DNA from: Promethearchaeota archaeon
GTDB taxonomy: Archaea > Asgardarchaeota > Lokiarchaeia > Sigyniarchaeales > SOKP01
Reading direction: 5' to 3'
Length of the DNA: 64,000 nucleotides
NCBI GenBank assembly: GCA_030606485.1
Contig: JAUWGH010000007.1
Location: 1-64,000, forward strand
In this document: positions 47,353-56,473 of the stretch, piece after piece
Position numbering within the stretch: the stretch's first letter is position 1
How the letters are laid out: the number at the start of each line of letters is the position of its first letter
Program-made: the position numbers and the translations under genes
The notes under the pieces: generated by a model
Database searches by the model: none
What the model saw: only the letters and a program-made list of their open reading frames with translations
What the model was told of the DNA's origin: nothing

Positions 47353-48180
47353 ATGGAAGAAAATAATACAGATTTTGAGGAAATAGAAGAAGATTTTATC
47401 GAAGAATATGATTTGGAAGACTCGAGAGATTTGGAAATAAAAAAAATCGATAAAAGACGAATTAAAAAGAAAGATCAATCAGCAATTAGATTGGCGGTGG
47501 ACAGTGTTTTTGATGAAAGAACAGTCTTTTTATTAAGAAAATTATTAGATAAGCAAATAATCGGGGAATTTGTTGGAATTATAAATGCAGGTAAAGAAGC
47601 CAATGTTTATTTAGCTTATGATAAAGAAGGAAATGAAATTGCAATAAAAATCTACAAAATTGATAGTAATACTTCTCGGTGGATGAGAAATTATATTACT
47701 GGGGATCCGCGCTTTAAGAAGGTGGGTAAAAATCCTTCCCAGATTATTTTTCTATGGGCTAAAAAAGAATTTAAAAATTTAAAACAAGCATATCGTGCGG
47801 GTTTATCTGTCCCTCAGCCAATACATGTCAAAAATAATGTTTTAATTATGGAATATATTGGAGATGGACCTACCCCAGCACCAATATTAAAAAAAGCCAA
47901 GAGTTTGGAAAATCCTGAGAAGTTATTCGATGAGGTGTATCAATTTATAAAAGTTTTATATAAAGCGAAATTAGTCCATGGCGATTTAAGCGAATTTAAT
48001 ATCCTCATGTTGGATCAAAAGCCTATAATAATTGATATTTCGCAAGCCGTCTCTATCGATCACCCTAAATCTGATCAGTATTTAATTCGAGATATAAAAA
48101 ATGTAATAAATTTTTTCTCTAAATTTGGAATAGAAACTCCAACAGTAAAAGAGGCATATTATGATATTATTAAAAATTAA
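47353..48180 (+). CDS. rio1: RIO1-type serine/threonine kinase
   Basis: A 275-residue atypical kinase/ATPase that drives release of late factors from pre-small subunits. It has an acidic N-terminus, then GIINAGKEANVYLAYD (P-loop-like) near residue 77, the Lys in IAIKIYKI near 97, the RIO1-type flexible loop, catalytic HGDLSEFNIL near 204 and the DFG-equivalent IIDISQAV near 225. The pattern is RIO1 rather than RIO2. The Pno1 gene follows 52 bases on, matching the conserved archaeal RIO1-Pno1 pair. Confidence 0.95.
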   Translation: MEENNTDFEEIEEDFIEEYDLEDSRDLEIKKIDKRRIKKKDQSAIRLAVDSVFDERTVFLLRKLLDKQIIGEFVGIINAGKEANVYLAYDKEGNEIAIKIYKIDSNTSRWMRNYITGDPRFKKVGKNPSQIIFLWAKKEFKNLKQAYRAGLSVPQPIHVKNNVLIMEYIGDGPTPAPILKKAKSLENPEKLFDEVYQFIKVLYKAKLVHGDLSEFNILMLDQKPIIIDISQAVSIDHPKSDQYLIRDIKNVINFFSKFGIETPTVKEAYYDIIKN

Positions 48181-48232
48181 TAATTTTTAAAAAAAGAGAT
48201 TTATTTTTAATGTTTATACAATTTGATATAAT

Positions 48233-48796
48233 ATGAAAATCCCTGAGGCTCGCATTCCCATCCTTATTGGACATAATGGAGAAATTAAAAAGGAAATTGA
48301 AAATTTAACAGGTACAAAATTAAATATTGATAGTAAGACAGGAGAAGTTGACATAGTTCAAAATTTTGAACCAAATAGTGAAAATTATAATCCTTTTAAT
48401 GTTTTATTAACTGAAAAAATAATCTCCGCAATAGGCCGAGGTTTTAATCCTAAAAAGGCTTTAAAATTACTAAAAGAAGATATATTTTTAGAAGTAATAA
48501 AGTTGGAGGATAAAATTGGTAAATCTCACAAAAAAATTAAACGAATAAAAGGTAGAATTATTGGTCGAAATGGGGAAATGAGAAAATCAATTGAAAAATT
48601 TTCTGGTGTATCAATGTCCGTTTACGGGAGAACTGTGAGCTTTGTTGGAGGATTTGAAGAAATTAAAATTGCTAGAAAAGCTCTCTCAATGATACTTTCT
48701 GGAGCTCCACTAAATGTAGTGTTAAGCTTTCTAGAAAAGAAATATAGGGAGATGAAAAAAGAAGAATTTCGTAAAATCTATAAACCCGAATTTTAG
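48233..48796 (+). CDS. Pno1/Dim2-like KH-domain protein
   Basis: A 187-residue two-KH protein. The first KH has the GxxG loop IGHNGEIKKEIE near residue 13; the second has IGRNGEMRKSIE near residue 105 followed by VYGRTVSFVGGFEEI. It is the archaeal homologue of Pno1/Dim2, an 18S/16S 3'-end assembly factor that works with RIO1, encoded just upstream. It closes the translation/assembly run. Confidence 0.93.
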   Translation: MKIPEARIPILIGHNGEIKKEIENLTGTKLNIDSKTGEVDIVQNFEPNSENYNPFNVLLTEKIISAIGRGFNPKKALKLLKEDIFLEVIKLEDKIGKSHKKIKRIKGRIIGRNGEMRKSIEKFSGVSMSVYGRTVSFVGGFEEIKIARKALSMILSGAPLNVVLSFLEKKYREMKKEEFRKIYKPEF

Positions 48797-48802
48797 TGAG
48801 TT

Positions 48803-49174
48803 TTATAAAAATCCTTTTAAATCTTTTTTAGATGCATAACTTAATATATCAACACCACAGAATACTTTCTTTAAATTTTTTAACAAATCCTCTCTGTTCT
48901 CAATTTCTTTGATTGAATAAAGTTCAATAAATTTTTCTTTACCCGCCTTAATATCAAATGTTCTTTCATAAGAATAAATTGAGAAATTATTATTATCATA
49001 TTTTTTGTGAATAACAATTAAACGGGGATAAATTTTATCTTGCTCTTCTAAAAATAATGTATATCCCTCTAGAAAGTATTCTTTTTTTATTTTGAAAATA
49101 TAATTCCAAATGCTTAGATTAAATATGATATATTCAATCTCAGTTTGAATATCATCATTACTTTCTATATCCAT
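48803..49174 (-). CDS. Hypothetical acidic protein
   Basis: A 123-residue unrecognised soluble protein (IEYIIFNLSIWNYIFKIKKEYFLEGYTLFLEE...RLIVIHKKYDNNNFSIYSYERTF). Strand-rich N-terminal half and a helical C-terminus, possibly a small roadblock- or PH-like fold. No partner or motif is visible. Convergent with the Pno1 gene, separated by 6 bases. Confidence 0.6.
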   Translation of the reverse strand: MDIESNDDIQTEIEYIIFNLSIWNYIFKIKKEYFLEGYTLFLEEQDKIYPRLIVIHKKYDNNNFSIYSYERTFDIKAGKEKFIELYSIKEIENREDLLKNLKKVFCGVDILSYASKKDLKGFL

Positions 49175-49274
49175 ACATTAGAAATATAAAAAGAACAATA
49201 TTTAAACTCAACAATAATATTTTAGAAAAAATAATTCTTCTTTTTAAGAGTTATTAAATAAAAAATTGATGAAT

Positions 49275-50381
49275 TTATTCAGTAGAAACTTCATTTAATT
49301 TAAACATTGCATCACTTAGTGTAGGTCGTGATCTAGGAATTTTAGGATTCAATATAGCTGGTCTTGGAGTATAACCAGTTCCTGTTATTTGAGGTGATTT
49401 AATGCCAGTAAGTAATAACATAACTCGAATATATCCTTCAAGATCGTCTGCAATCCTCGCTCCCCAAATTACTAGCGCATCTTTTGAATCCATTTTCTCT
49501 GAAATTATTTCAGCAACCTTATTGACTTCCCCTAATGTCATATCAGGCCCACCACTTACATGTATTAATGCCCCTTTTGCACCTTGAATATCCAAATCTA
49601 ATAAGGGGGAATTCAACGCATCATTAATCGCTTCATCAACTCGGTTTTCAGGACTATTTGATTCTCCTACGCCCACTATGGTAACACCACCAGCACATAA
49701 TATAGTTCTAACATCTGCGAAATCTAAATTTATTAATGACGGTAATGAAATCGTTTCCGTAATTCCTTTCACGATCGTAGCCAACACCTCGTCCGCAACG
49801 CTAAATGCCTCTAATAAAGGTAAATCTGGGGCGATTTCTAATAAATTATTATTATCAATAACGATTAAAGTATCTACATATTGTCTTAATATGTTAAGCC
49901 CCTTTAGGGCTTTTGCCATTCTTCCTTTTTCAGATTTAAATGGTAAAGTGACAACACTAACTACAATTGCTCCTTCTAACTTTGCAATTTCTGCAATTAC
50001 AGGAGCACTTCCAGTTCCTGTTCCACCACCTTCCCCACAGGCAATAAAAACGAGATCTGAATCTCTTAATGCATGAGTTAATTCTTTTCTTGATTCCTCC
50101 GCTGCTGCTTTTCCTATTGATGGATTTCCACCGGCACCCAACCCCCTCGTTAAATTTCTGCCAATTAATATTTTTTGATGAGAATCTATTGCATCTAGAT
50201 GTTGTTTATCTGTATTTATTCCAATACAAGTTGCACCTCTAATTCCTATTTTCATAAGACGATGTATTGTATTATTTCCGGCTCCTCCAGTCCCAATAAT
50301 TTTTATATTGGCTGAACATAATGTTTGAGCTTTAGGTCTAACTAATTCTCTCTTTTTTGCTGCTTTGATGAAACTTTCCAT
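49275..50381 (-). CDS. ftsZ: Cell-division protein FtsZ
   Basis: A tubulin-superfamily GTPase that polymerises at the division site. The 368-residue protein has IIGTGGAGNNTIHRL near residue 28, the tubulin signature CGEGGGTGTGSAPV near 118, VVTLPFKSEKGRM (T5-H6 region) and DFADVRTIL near 218, with a normal C-terminal T7 Asp-containing segment. The track start is too early: ATG 50381 begins MESFIKAAKKREL, as in archaeal FtsZ. The C-terminal TLSDAMFKLNEV may be an anchor-binding tail. Confidence 0.96.
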   Translation of the reverse strand: MESFIKAAKKRELVRPKAQTLCSANIKIIGTGGAGNNTIHRLMKIGIRGATCIGINTDKQHLDAIDSHQKILIGRNLTRGLGAGGNPSIGKAAAEESRKELTHALRDSDLVFIACGEGGGTGTGSAPVIAEIAKLEGAIVVSVVTLPFKSEKGRMAKALKGLNILRQYVDTLIVIDNNNLLEIAPDLPLLEAFSVADEVLATIVKGITETISLPSLINLDFADVRTILCAGGVTIVGVGESNSPENRVDEAINDALNSPLLDLDIQGAKGALIHVSGGPDMTLGEVNKVAEIISEKMDSKDALVIWGARIADDLEGYIRVMLLLTGIKSPQITGTGYTPRPAILNPKIPRSRPTLSDAMFKLNEVSTE

Positions 50382-50469
50382 AAAAAATTCACTTAATATT
50401 ATATATCTGGTTATAAAAAAATCAAAAAACAAAAATTTGAAATAATATATTACGTGGATGATACCAGAA

Positions 50470-51690
50470 TTAAAGTGAAAAATCTTGGTGTTTTGTGGGA
50501 TTAAATATTGTTTTATATTCTTTACTTTTAACTAGCAAAATAGCTGGTAGCTTATATGGAAATCTATTAGAAAACGTTAAACAATAAGCACCAACATTGG
50601 AAATAAGAACTCTATCTCCAATTTTTAAAGTAGGAGTAAAATAATAATCCTTTGCCAAAACGTCTTGATCAGAAGGTATTATACCCGCAATAGATGTTTT
50701 AGTATTATAAGATTCGTTTAAATTATTCAAATTATAAAACCTTAAATTACAACGCGCAAATTTAGGAACAATATGATTTCCAATATTTAGAAATATCCAT
50801 CTATTATCAGTAATATTTATTATTTTTGACATTAAAATACCTGCATCACCAACTAGAAAGCGTCCTGGCTCAAAATAAACGTTTAAATGAGAAAAATCAT
50901 ATTCTTGTAGTAATTTCTTTACACTTAGTGCAAAATTTTCAAGTCTTTCCTTTTTAAATACGACAGCTTCAGGAAACCCTCCACCAAAATTTATATTTTT
51001 TATATCAATATGCAAATTTTTTTGTAATTTCTTTAAACTTGTTAATAAAGAAATACAATTTTTTTTTAAGAGATCGATACTATTCATCTGAGTACTAAAA
51101 TGGGAAAGAATTGTAGTTAATTCTATATTTTTGCACTCAGATAAAATTAGATGCAATTTTTCTATTGTACTTTCATTAATTTCAACACCTAAACGTGCAT
51201 TATATTTCCCCGAATTAATTCTTAAACATATTTTTTGAGTTTTATTATAATTTTTTGCAAGATCATTGATTCTTTTTATATCTAAGAGACTGTAGGCTAT
51301 AATTTCTTTTATATTATTGTCTAGACATTTTAAAATTAACTGATCGGTTAAATAAATACCCCCTACAATTATTTTATTGGGAGAAAAATTAAGTTTTAAT
51401 GCTAATTCTAATTCAGGCAGACTAATAATTTCAGCACCAAAATTTCCCTCTTTAATAATTCTACAAATTTCATGCAAGTAATTTGCTTTAAATGAATAAA
51501 ATCCTTCATATCTTTCAAAATGTGAAGAAAATACACTATTAAAAATATTTATATTATCTTTAATCCGGTTTTCTAAAAACACAAAATAAGGCGTACTAAA
51601 ATCCTTTTCCAAAATAGAGTATTCTAATTCATCAAAATAAAATTTTCCTTGATCTTTCTTTAGATACGGATTTCCTGCAATAACTTTCAT
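50470..51690 (-). CDS. Fold-III PLP decarboxylase-like protein (DAP/ornithine decarboxylase family)
   Basis: A 406-residue group IV decarboxylase homologue. The PLP-lysine motif YSFKANYLHEIC near residue 66, HFSTQ near 193, the glycine loop FGGGFPEA near 225 and EPGRFLVGDAG near 265 are present. The catalytic Cys found in most DAP/ornithine/arginine decarboxylases (usually a C-x3-D segment) is replaced: here the segment reads AGIIPSDQDVLAKD, with Pro at the Cys position. It is encoded 13 bases after the glycosyltransferase gene and probably translated with it. The substrate is unknown; it may be a decarboxylase of a special pathway or a racemase-like variant. Confidence 0.78.
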   Translation of the reverse strand: MKVIAGNPYLKKDQGKFYFDELEYSILEKDFSTPYFVFLENRIKDNINIFNSVFSSHFERYEGFYSFKANYLHEICRIIKEGNFGAEIISLPELELALKLNFSPNKIIVGGIYLTDQLILKCLDNNIKEIIAYSLLDIKRINDLAKNYNKTQKICLRINSGKYNARLGVEINESTIEKLHLILSECKNIELTTILSHFSTQMNSIDLLKKNCISLLTSLKKLQKNLHIDIKNINFGGGFPEAVVFKKERLENFALSVKKLLQEYDFSHLNVYFEPGRFLVGDAGILMSKIINITDNRWIFLNIGNHIVPKFARCNLRFYNLNNLNESYNTKTSIAGIIPSDQDVLAKDYYFTPTLKIGDRVLISNVGAYCLTFSNRFPYKLPAILLVKSKEYKTIFNPTKHQDFSL

Positions 51691-51703
51691 GATGTTATTT
51701 ACT

Positions 51704-52993
51704 TTAAGAATTATTTCCTTCGATTAATTTATTATAGATTTTAAATATTTTTTCAGATATATGACTCCATAAATAATTCTTGTCTTTTATTTTCTGATAT
51801 CCTGCTTTGCCAATTTGTTTAGCATATTTTTTATTTTTCAAAAGATAAACTATTTTACTGCAAATATCTTCAGTATTATCAAATTCTACTAATAACCCAT
51901 TTTTTCCATTATCAATAACCTCTGGAGTGCTCCCAATATTAGCACCTATAACAGGCTTCTTGAATACCCATGCTTCTAAGAATGATATGCCAAAAGCATC
52001 TGAGCGGGAAGGCATAACATAGATATCACATTCTCTAAATGCAGATATTTTTTTTGTATCAAAATAACCTTTCAAATTTGAAGGAGATAAATTAACGATA
52101 TATTTATTTTTGAGTTTTTTAACCTTTTTTAACTCTCTATTAAAAGCCTCAGTGCTGGGACCTATAAATGTAAAAATTACATTCTTCTTATTCTTTAAAA
52201 TTAATGGAATTGCTTTAAGAAGAGATATTGCTCCTTTTTCAAAATTTTTATTACCGCAAAACAAAATCATTGGAGATTTTTGCTGTTTATTTCCAAAAAA
52301 AGTCCTTTTAAAATTAATTTTATTACACTTTTCATAATATTCCAAATCTATACCCATAGGAACAATTTCAATTTTTTCCGATTTTACCCCATTTTTAATT
52401 AAATATCTTTTCTCTAAAGATGTACAACATATTATCATATCAAATTTCTTTAGCAGTTCAATATAAAACGGATTTTGATACCTTTGATTTGCAAAATGGA
52501 AAAAAGGAGTACAAACAGTTGGAATATTATACATTTTACCTAAAACTAAGCTGATTAAATTATTTAAATAAGGTAGATAAGTGGAATGAATTAAATCATA
52601 TTTCATTTCATTTTCTTTTTCAAAATAATTTAAAATTTCAGAAATATTTGGACCGTTTTTAAGGAATAACTCTAAAATCTCACGAGAAATACTTAAACTT
52701 TCATAACTTGGAAATTTTTTAATAAAAGATATCTGTTCATCTAAGGTTTGGTTATATTTTATAGGAATGCGATTGATCGTTAAATTATTCACTTTCTTAA
52801 AATACATACTTTCCGTGGTAATTCTTTTTCCTTTTTGAGTGGTTAAAGCTGAAAAATCAAGAGCATTTGAACAATATATTTCAATTTCGCAATGATTAAT
52901 TTCTGATAAAATCTCAGAAATCCTTTGAAAATAAAGCTCTGCACCTGATATTGAGGGAAAAAATTTTGTAGAAAAATGTAAAATTGTTTTCAC
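51704..52993 (-). CDS. GT4-family glycosyltransferase
   Basis: A 429-residue GT-B glycosyltransferase. It starts KTILHFSTKFFPSISGAELYFQRI, with the glycine-type nucleotide-sugar loop, and has VPMGIDLEYY near residue 215, the domain ILFCGNKNFEKGAISLLKAI, and the EX7E-type DIYVMPSRSDAFGISFLEAW near residue 325. GTG 52993 is proposed as start because the family begins at KTILHFST; the track TTG at 53011 is possible. It probably decorates a lipid or cell-surface glycan; its partner is the decarboxylase-like protein. Confidence 0.85.
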   Translation of the reverse strand: MKTILHFSTKFFPSISGAELYFQRISEILSEINHCEIEIYCSNALDFSALTTQKGKRITTESMYFKKVNNLTINRIPIKYNQTLDEQISFIKKFPSYESLSISREILELFLKNGPNISEILNYFEKENEMKYDLIHSTYLPYLNNLISLVLGKMYNIPTVCTPFFHFANQRYQNPFYIELLKKFDMIICCTSLEKRYLIKNGVKSEKIEIVPMGIDLEYYEKCNKINFKRTFFGNKQQKSPMILFCGNKNFEKGAISLLKAIPLILKNKKNVIFTFIGPSTEAFNRELKKVKKLKNKYIVNLSPSNLKGYFDTKKISAFRECDIYVMPSRSDAFGISFLEAWVFKKPVIGANIGSTPEVIDNGKNGLLVEFDNTEDICSKIVYLLKNKKYAKQIGKAGYQKIKDKNYLWSHISEKIFKIYNKLIEGNNS

Positions 52994-53057
52994 AATTATT
53001 AAAAATTTCAAGTTTAAAAAAACTATGACTTTTTAAAATTAATTATGATAAAAGGTT

Positions 53058-54851
53058 ATGCAAGCAAAAAAAAATGGATCAGATGAGATAATTCAAGCAG
53101 AAAGTTTGAAGTTTGCAAAATATTTATCGAACAATATGAATCAAGAACAAATAAATCATACTAAGAGAGTTTCCCCATTCCAAGAGTTTAAATCATTACC
53201 AAAATTATTTAAGGATAAATCAAATCACCCGAATAATTCAATTCTCTCGATTTATTCTACACTTTTATCTTTCTTCAAAAATTCTTCATTTAAAATTATA
53301 CAATTTCCTTTTATTAAAACCCCATCTTTCATTTTTATTATTCATGGCAAAATTTTCCATAAAAACCGGATAATATTTAGAGCTTTTGGAAAAGGACTAA
53401 CAATTGCATTAGCAATGGCTAGTCTTTACGGAGAATTTATTGAAAGAATTCAAGCAGGGTTTTTTTTTTCCCAAAATCCTTACAAACCTCGGATCATCCC
53501 TTATTATGAACCAAGTAATTCTAAAATAATTACAGATGAAATGAAAAAACTCAATTTTCAAGATTTTTTACCTCTTTTTAAAGAAAAATGCCATCCGTTT
53601 GTCGAAAAATTTCTACCTTCTTCTGAAAAAGAATTATTATATTATTGCCCTTATCAAGATTTAACCTCTAAAAAAATTACCTGGATAATGACTAGGGTGA
53701 ATAGATTCACTACTGGATTTGCAAGCGGAAATTCTTACGAAGAAGCATTTGTGCAAGCTTTTTGTGAAATTGTTGAACGTTATTCTTCATTTATGGTTTT
53801 AAAAAATCAAATTAAATTGCCAACAATTCCTAACCATAAATTTTCTTCGCAAATTCAAAATATTATTAAGAAATTCGAACAAGAAGGCATACAGATTATA
53901 GTTAAAGATGCTTCTCTCGATTTGAATATTCCTAGTGTTGGAGTATTATTTAATTTTAAAAATGGAAAAACAAAAAGATTTCTGCTTACTTTTGGAGCAG
54001 CATCTTCATTGGATGTTGCAGTAGAACGGTGTCTCGGTGAAGCCGAACAAGATGCAAATAGTTTAACAACACGTAGTATATTTAATCATCAATATTGTCG
54101 TTCAATTATTAATCTATACAAAACATTTCATTTAGAGACGGTTTTACCTCTTAGGGATTATTTTGTGGAAGCGTACGCACAATCTAATTTTTTCCCTTCT
54201 GAATATGTAGAATTCTTAAAGGAAGATTATGGATCCCCTGAATATGAAGAATTTTATAAAATTGATTTACTGGATGAAATTAATTATATTTTTCATTTCC
54301 TAGGTAAAAAGGATTATCGAATTTACATGAAAGATTGTAACTGGTTAGGTTTTCCTTGCATAAAACTTTTTATACCAGAGTTAAATGTTGGTTATGGTCA
54401 ATTGATTAAATATTCTAATTTTAAGTTCGAGAAATTTAAACAGAAATTATTAACTAACTTTTCTGATATTACTAAGGATGATTTGAAAATTTTGGATACT
54501 CCTGAATTCATCTTATTGCTTTCTCATTTAAAAACTTTAAATAGTTTTTTTCAGATTGATTGTGAAAGTTTAGAGCGATATAGTTCGTGGAAGTTTTTTG
54601 GACTATTGGCATTTGCACTAAATCGTGAAAACTTAGCAATAAAGTATCTCAAACAGGTTGCACTTTCAATTCCAAGATTAAGAAATAAAAATGAGGTTCT
54701 TTCTGAATTAGCTCAGATTCTTCCGGATTGCCAAAGGTCATGTGAAGAATGCCGATTTATGGAAGAATGCAAATTTCTTATTCTAAAAGAATTTGAATCA
54801 AAGGTTGTAAAGGCATTTCCACGTTATTTGCGTAGATTAGAAGAAATATAG
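53058..54851 (+). CDS. YcaO-family ATP-dependent cyclodehydratase-like protein, E. coli YcaO type
   Basis: A 597-residue YcaO-domain protein. The ATP-binding motif segments are SLYGEFIERI near residue 121, EAFVQAFCEIVERYSSF near 233 and AVERCLGEAEQD near 325. Order, spacing and flanking sequence match the E. coli YcaO protein, including a C-terminal helical TPR-like region (ALNRENLAIKYLKQVALSIPRL), rather than bacteriocin or TfuA-linked YcaOs. A CQRSCEECRFMEEC cluster near 555-575 may bind metal. YcaO enzymes activate backbone amides with ATP; the E. coli type has been tied to ribosomal S12 modification. No precursor peptide or TfuA is seen here. Confidence 0.85.
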   Translation: MQAKKNGSDEIIQAESLKFAKYLSNNMNQEQINHTKRVSPFQEFKSLPKLFKDKSNHPNNSILSIYSTLLSFFKNSSFKIIQFPFIKTPSFIFIIHGKIFHKNRIIFRAFGKGLTIALAMASLYGEFIERIQAGFFFSQNPYKPRIIPYYEPSNSKIITDEMKKLNFQDFLPLFKEKCHPFVEKFLPSSEKELLYYCPYQDLTSKKITWIMTRVNRFTTGFASGNSYEEAFVQAFCEIVERYSSFMVLKNQIKLPTIPNHKFSSQIQNIIKKFEQEGIQIIVKDASLDLNIPSVGVLFNFKNGKTKRFLLTFGAASSLDVAVERCLGEAEQDANSLTTRSIFNHQYCRSIINLYKTFHLETVLPLRDYFVEAYAQSNFFPSEYVEFLKEDYGSPEYEEFYKIDLLDEINYIFHFLGKKDYRIYMKDCNWLGFPCIKLFIPELNVGYGQLIKYSNFKFEKFKQKLLTNFSDITKDDLKILDTPEFILLLSHLKTLNSFFQIDCESLERYSSWKFFGLLAFALNRENLAIKYLKQVALSIPRLRNKNEVLSELAQILPDCQRSCEECRFMEECKFLILKEFESKVVKAFPRYLRRLEEI

Positions 54852-55179
54852 TTGGGGGAATTGATCACAAAATTTAAAATTGGTATGGTGATTATATTGA
54901 AAAAGGAGAAAAACCTTGGTTTGTTTCCGATTTCTTAGTTTTACATAAATATTTTCCCAACGTTCAAAATGTCAATTAGGACTGGTACTAAACAGTAAAT
55001 TGGAGGTCTGCCAAGTTATAAATATGAAATTTTCTTTTTTATTTATAAATAATTATAAAAATATGTAACTATAAATTAAGATATAAGGTAAAAGAACCTC
55101 CAAATACATATCATATTTTCATTTTAAGAACGAGTTTTTTAGAAAATAAAGGATGTGTCGCAGATAAGAAAAAAATTAG
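54852..55179. other. Non-coding gap with a possible frameshifted coding relic
   Basis: About 330 bases. Within it, two overlapping short frames (54882-54979) read NWYGDYIEK and then, one frame over, GEKPWFVSDFLVLHKYFPN before a stop, which looks like decayed protein code rather than random DNA. The rest is AT-rich spacer. No start codon or family was recognised. Confidence 0.3.
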
Positions 55180-55437
55180 ATGAAAGAATGCAAAAAGAAA
55201 GAGAAGAGGAAATTCGTCAGAATCCAACCGATAAGGGACGTTCCTAATCTTGAGCTCGTGTCATTCTTTAACCCGGATTCTTTTTCAAGGGCAGATATTG
55301 ATGAGATAAATAAGGAATTAAAAGAAGAGGAATTCGAATTATCTTTATGTGAGAAAGGAGAGGGATATGGGGTACATTCTCACGTTCTTGAGATATGGGC
55401 AAAGCCCGAAAATAATGAAGATTATGAAGGAGATTAA
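55180..55437 (+). CDS. Hypothetical small protein upstream of SWIM gene
   Basis: An 85-residue charged protein (FVRIQPIRDVPNLELVSFFNPDSFSRADIDEINKELKEEEFEL). A basic N-terminus is followed by a short strand region and an acidic tail. No recognised domain. Its TAA overlaps the ATG of the SWIM gene (TAATG), so the two are translationally coupled, suggesting a shared function. Confidence 0.6.
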   Translation: MKECKKKEKRKFVRIQPIRDVPNLELVSFFNPDSFSRADIDEINKELKEEEFELSLCEKGEGYGVHSHVLEIWAKPENNEDYEGD

Positions 55438-55838
55438 TGTTTATGAGAAAAAATGTTTTTAATTCCCTTTTAAAAAAAATTGAAGAAAAGAGTGAATTAA
55501 CGGAGGATATAATAGAGGAACTAAAAGAACTTTTTCCAGATAAAATCGAAAAAACCTTAGAAATTTTGAAAAAAGGAATAATCCAATATACTTTTTCCCC
55601 TTCGGGAAGAAAAATATGGGCAGTAGTTGGCAGTAAAAATGATTTACATCTCATTTATCCCTATACATACTGTAGTTGCTTGGATTTTTATAAGAGTGTT
55701 GTGATAAATAGAAAGAGTATTTTATGCAAACATTTAATCGCACATTTAATCTCTTCTAGTTTGAACAGTTTTGAGGAGGTTTCTTTAAAAGACGAGGATT
55801 TCAGTAAATTTTTAAAACAATTTAAAATTAAAATTTAA
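55437..55838 (+). CDS. SWIM zinc-finger protein
   Basis: A 133-residue protein. The C-terminal CSCLDFYKSVVINRKSILCKHLIAHL fits the SWIM pattern CxCx(n)CxH (ligands near residues 79, 81, 96 and 98). The N-terminus (LLKKIEEKSELTEDIIEELKELFPDKIEKTLEIL) is helical. SWIM domains occur in transposases, ubiquitin-related kinases and Sws1/Shu2 recombination mediators; the small archaeal size best matches Sws1-like proteins. It is coupled to the preceding gene and converges on the ThiI-like gene, overlapping it by 4 bases. Confidence 0.72.
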   Translation: MFMRKNVFNSLLKKIEEKSELTEDIIEELKELFPDKIEKTLEILKKGIIQYTFSPSGRKIWAVVGSKNDLHLIYPYTYCSCLDFYKSVVINRKSILCKHLIAHLISSSLNSFEEVSLKDEDFSKFLKQFKIKI

Positions 55839-56473
55839 ATCTCAATTATCTCCGCTTCTTTTATTGATTGATCAATCAATGATAAAATTGGAATATTTTT
55901 TTCTGATTCCTCAATTATTGGAACTTTAGCATGGGTTTCGGGGTATTCTGGAAAATTTGTACAAAAATCTGATTTCTCTGAGCAAACCTCATATAGACCA
56001 ATTTTTCTGCTTATATTAAAAACATCCAATTTATTGAAACCTATTAGTGGTCTTATTATAGTTGCATTCTCTGAAATTTGCTGATATGTATATAGATTAT
56101 CCAATGTTTGACTTGCTTGTTCTCCTAATATATCACCTGTTAAAATTAAATTTGTTCCTTCCGATTCCCCAATTTTTTTTGCAATTCTGATCATAAATCT
56201 CTTACATAAAATACAAGTTAATTTCCTCTCACAATTTTCTTTTAAAAATGTTAAATTATTGGTATGATTAATGAAGAGTATCTTTATCTTTTCATTTTGA
56301 ATAAAAGATGAGAGAATTTTTACGATCTTTATTATTTTACTTTTAAATTTATTAATAATTTCATTATTTGTGATAAATGAGACGCAAACTGGGAGAAAAC
56401 CTTGTTTTATCATCAAATAAGTGGCAATAGGGCTATCAAATCCTTCAGAAAGTAAACTAATTATTTTCTTCAT
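55835..56473 (-). CDS. ThiI-like PP-loop protein lacking a THUMP domain
   Basis: A 212-residue protein that corresponds to the C-terminal adenylating domain of ThiI (tRNA 4-thiouridine synthase): IISLLSEGFDSPIATYLM at the start (PP-loop, with SEGFDS where the family has SGGIDS), the CKRF pair near 93 and GDILGEQASQTLDNL near 118. The N-terminal THUMP domain is absent, so tRNA recognition would need a partner. It overlaps the upstream YkgJ-type gene by 4 bases (ATGA), implying co-translation. Confidence 0.78.
   Translation of the reverse strand: MKKIISLLSEGFDSPIATYLMIKQGFLPVCVSFITNNEIINKFKSKIIKIVKILSSFIQNEKIKILFINHTNNLTFLKENCERKLTCILCKRFMIRIAKKIGESEGTNLILTGDILGEQASQTLDNLYTYQQISENATIIRPLIGFNKLDVFNISRKIGLYEVCSEKSDFCTNFPEYPETHAKVPIIEESEKNIPILSLIDQSIKEAEIIEI

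Noticed and set aside
55268-55654. 128-residue minus-strand ORF
   Set aside because: Antisense of the coupled small-protein/SWIM gene pair.
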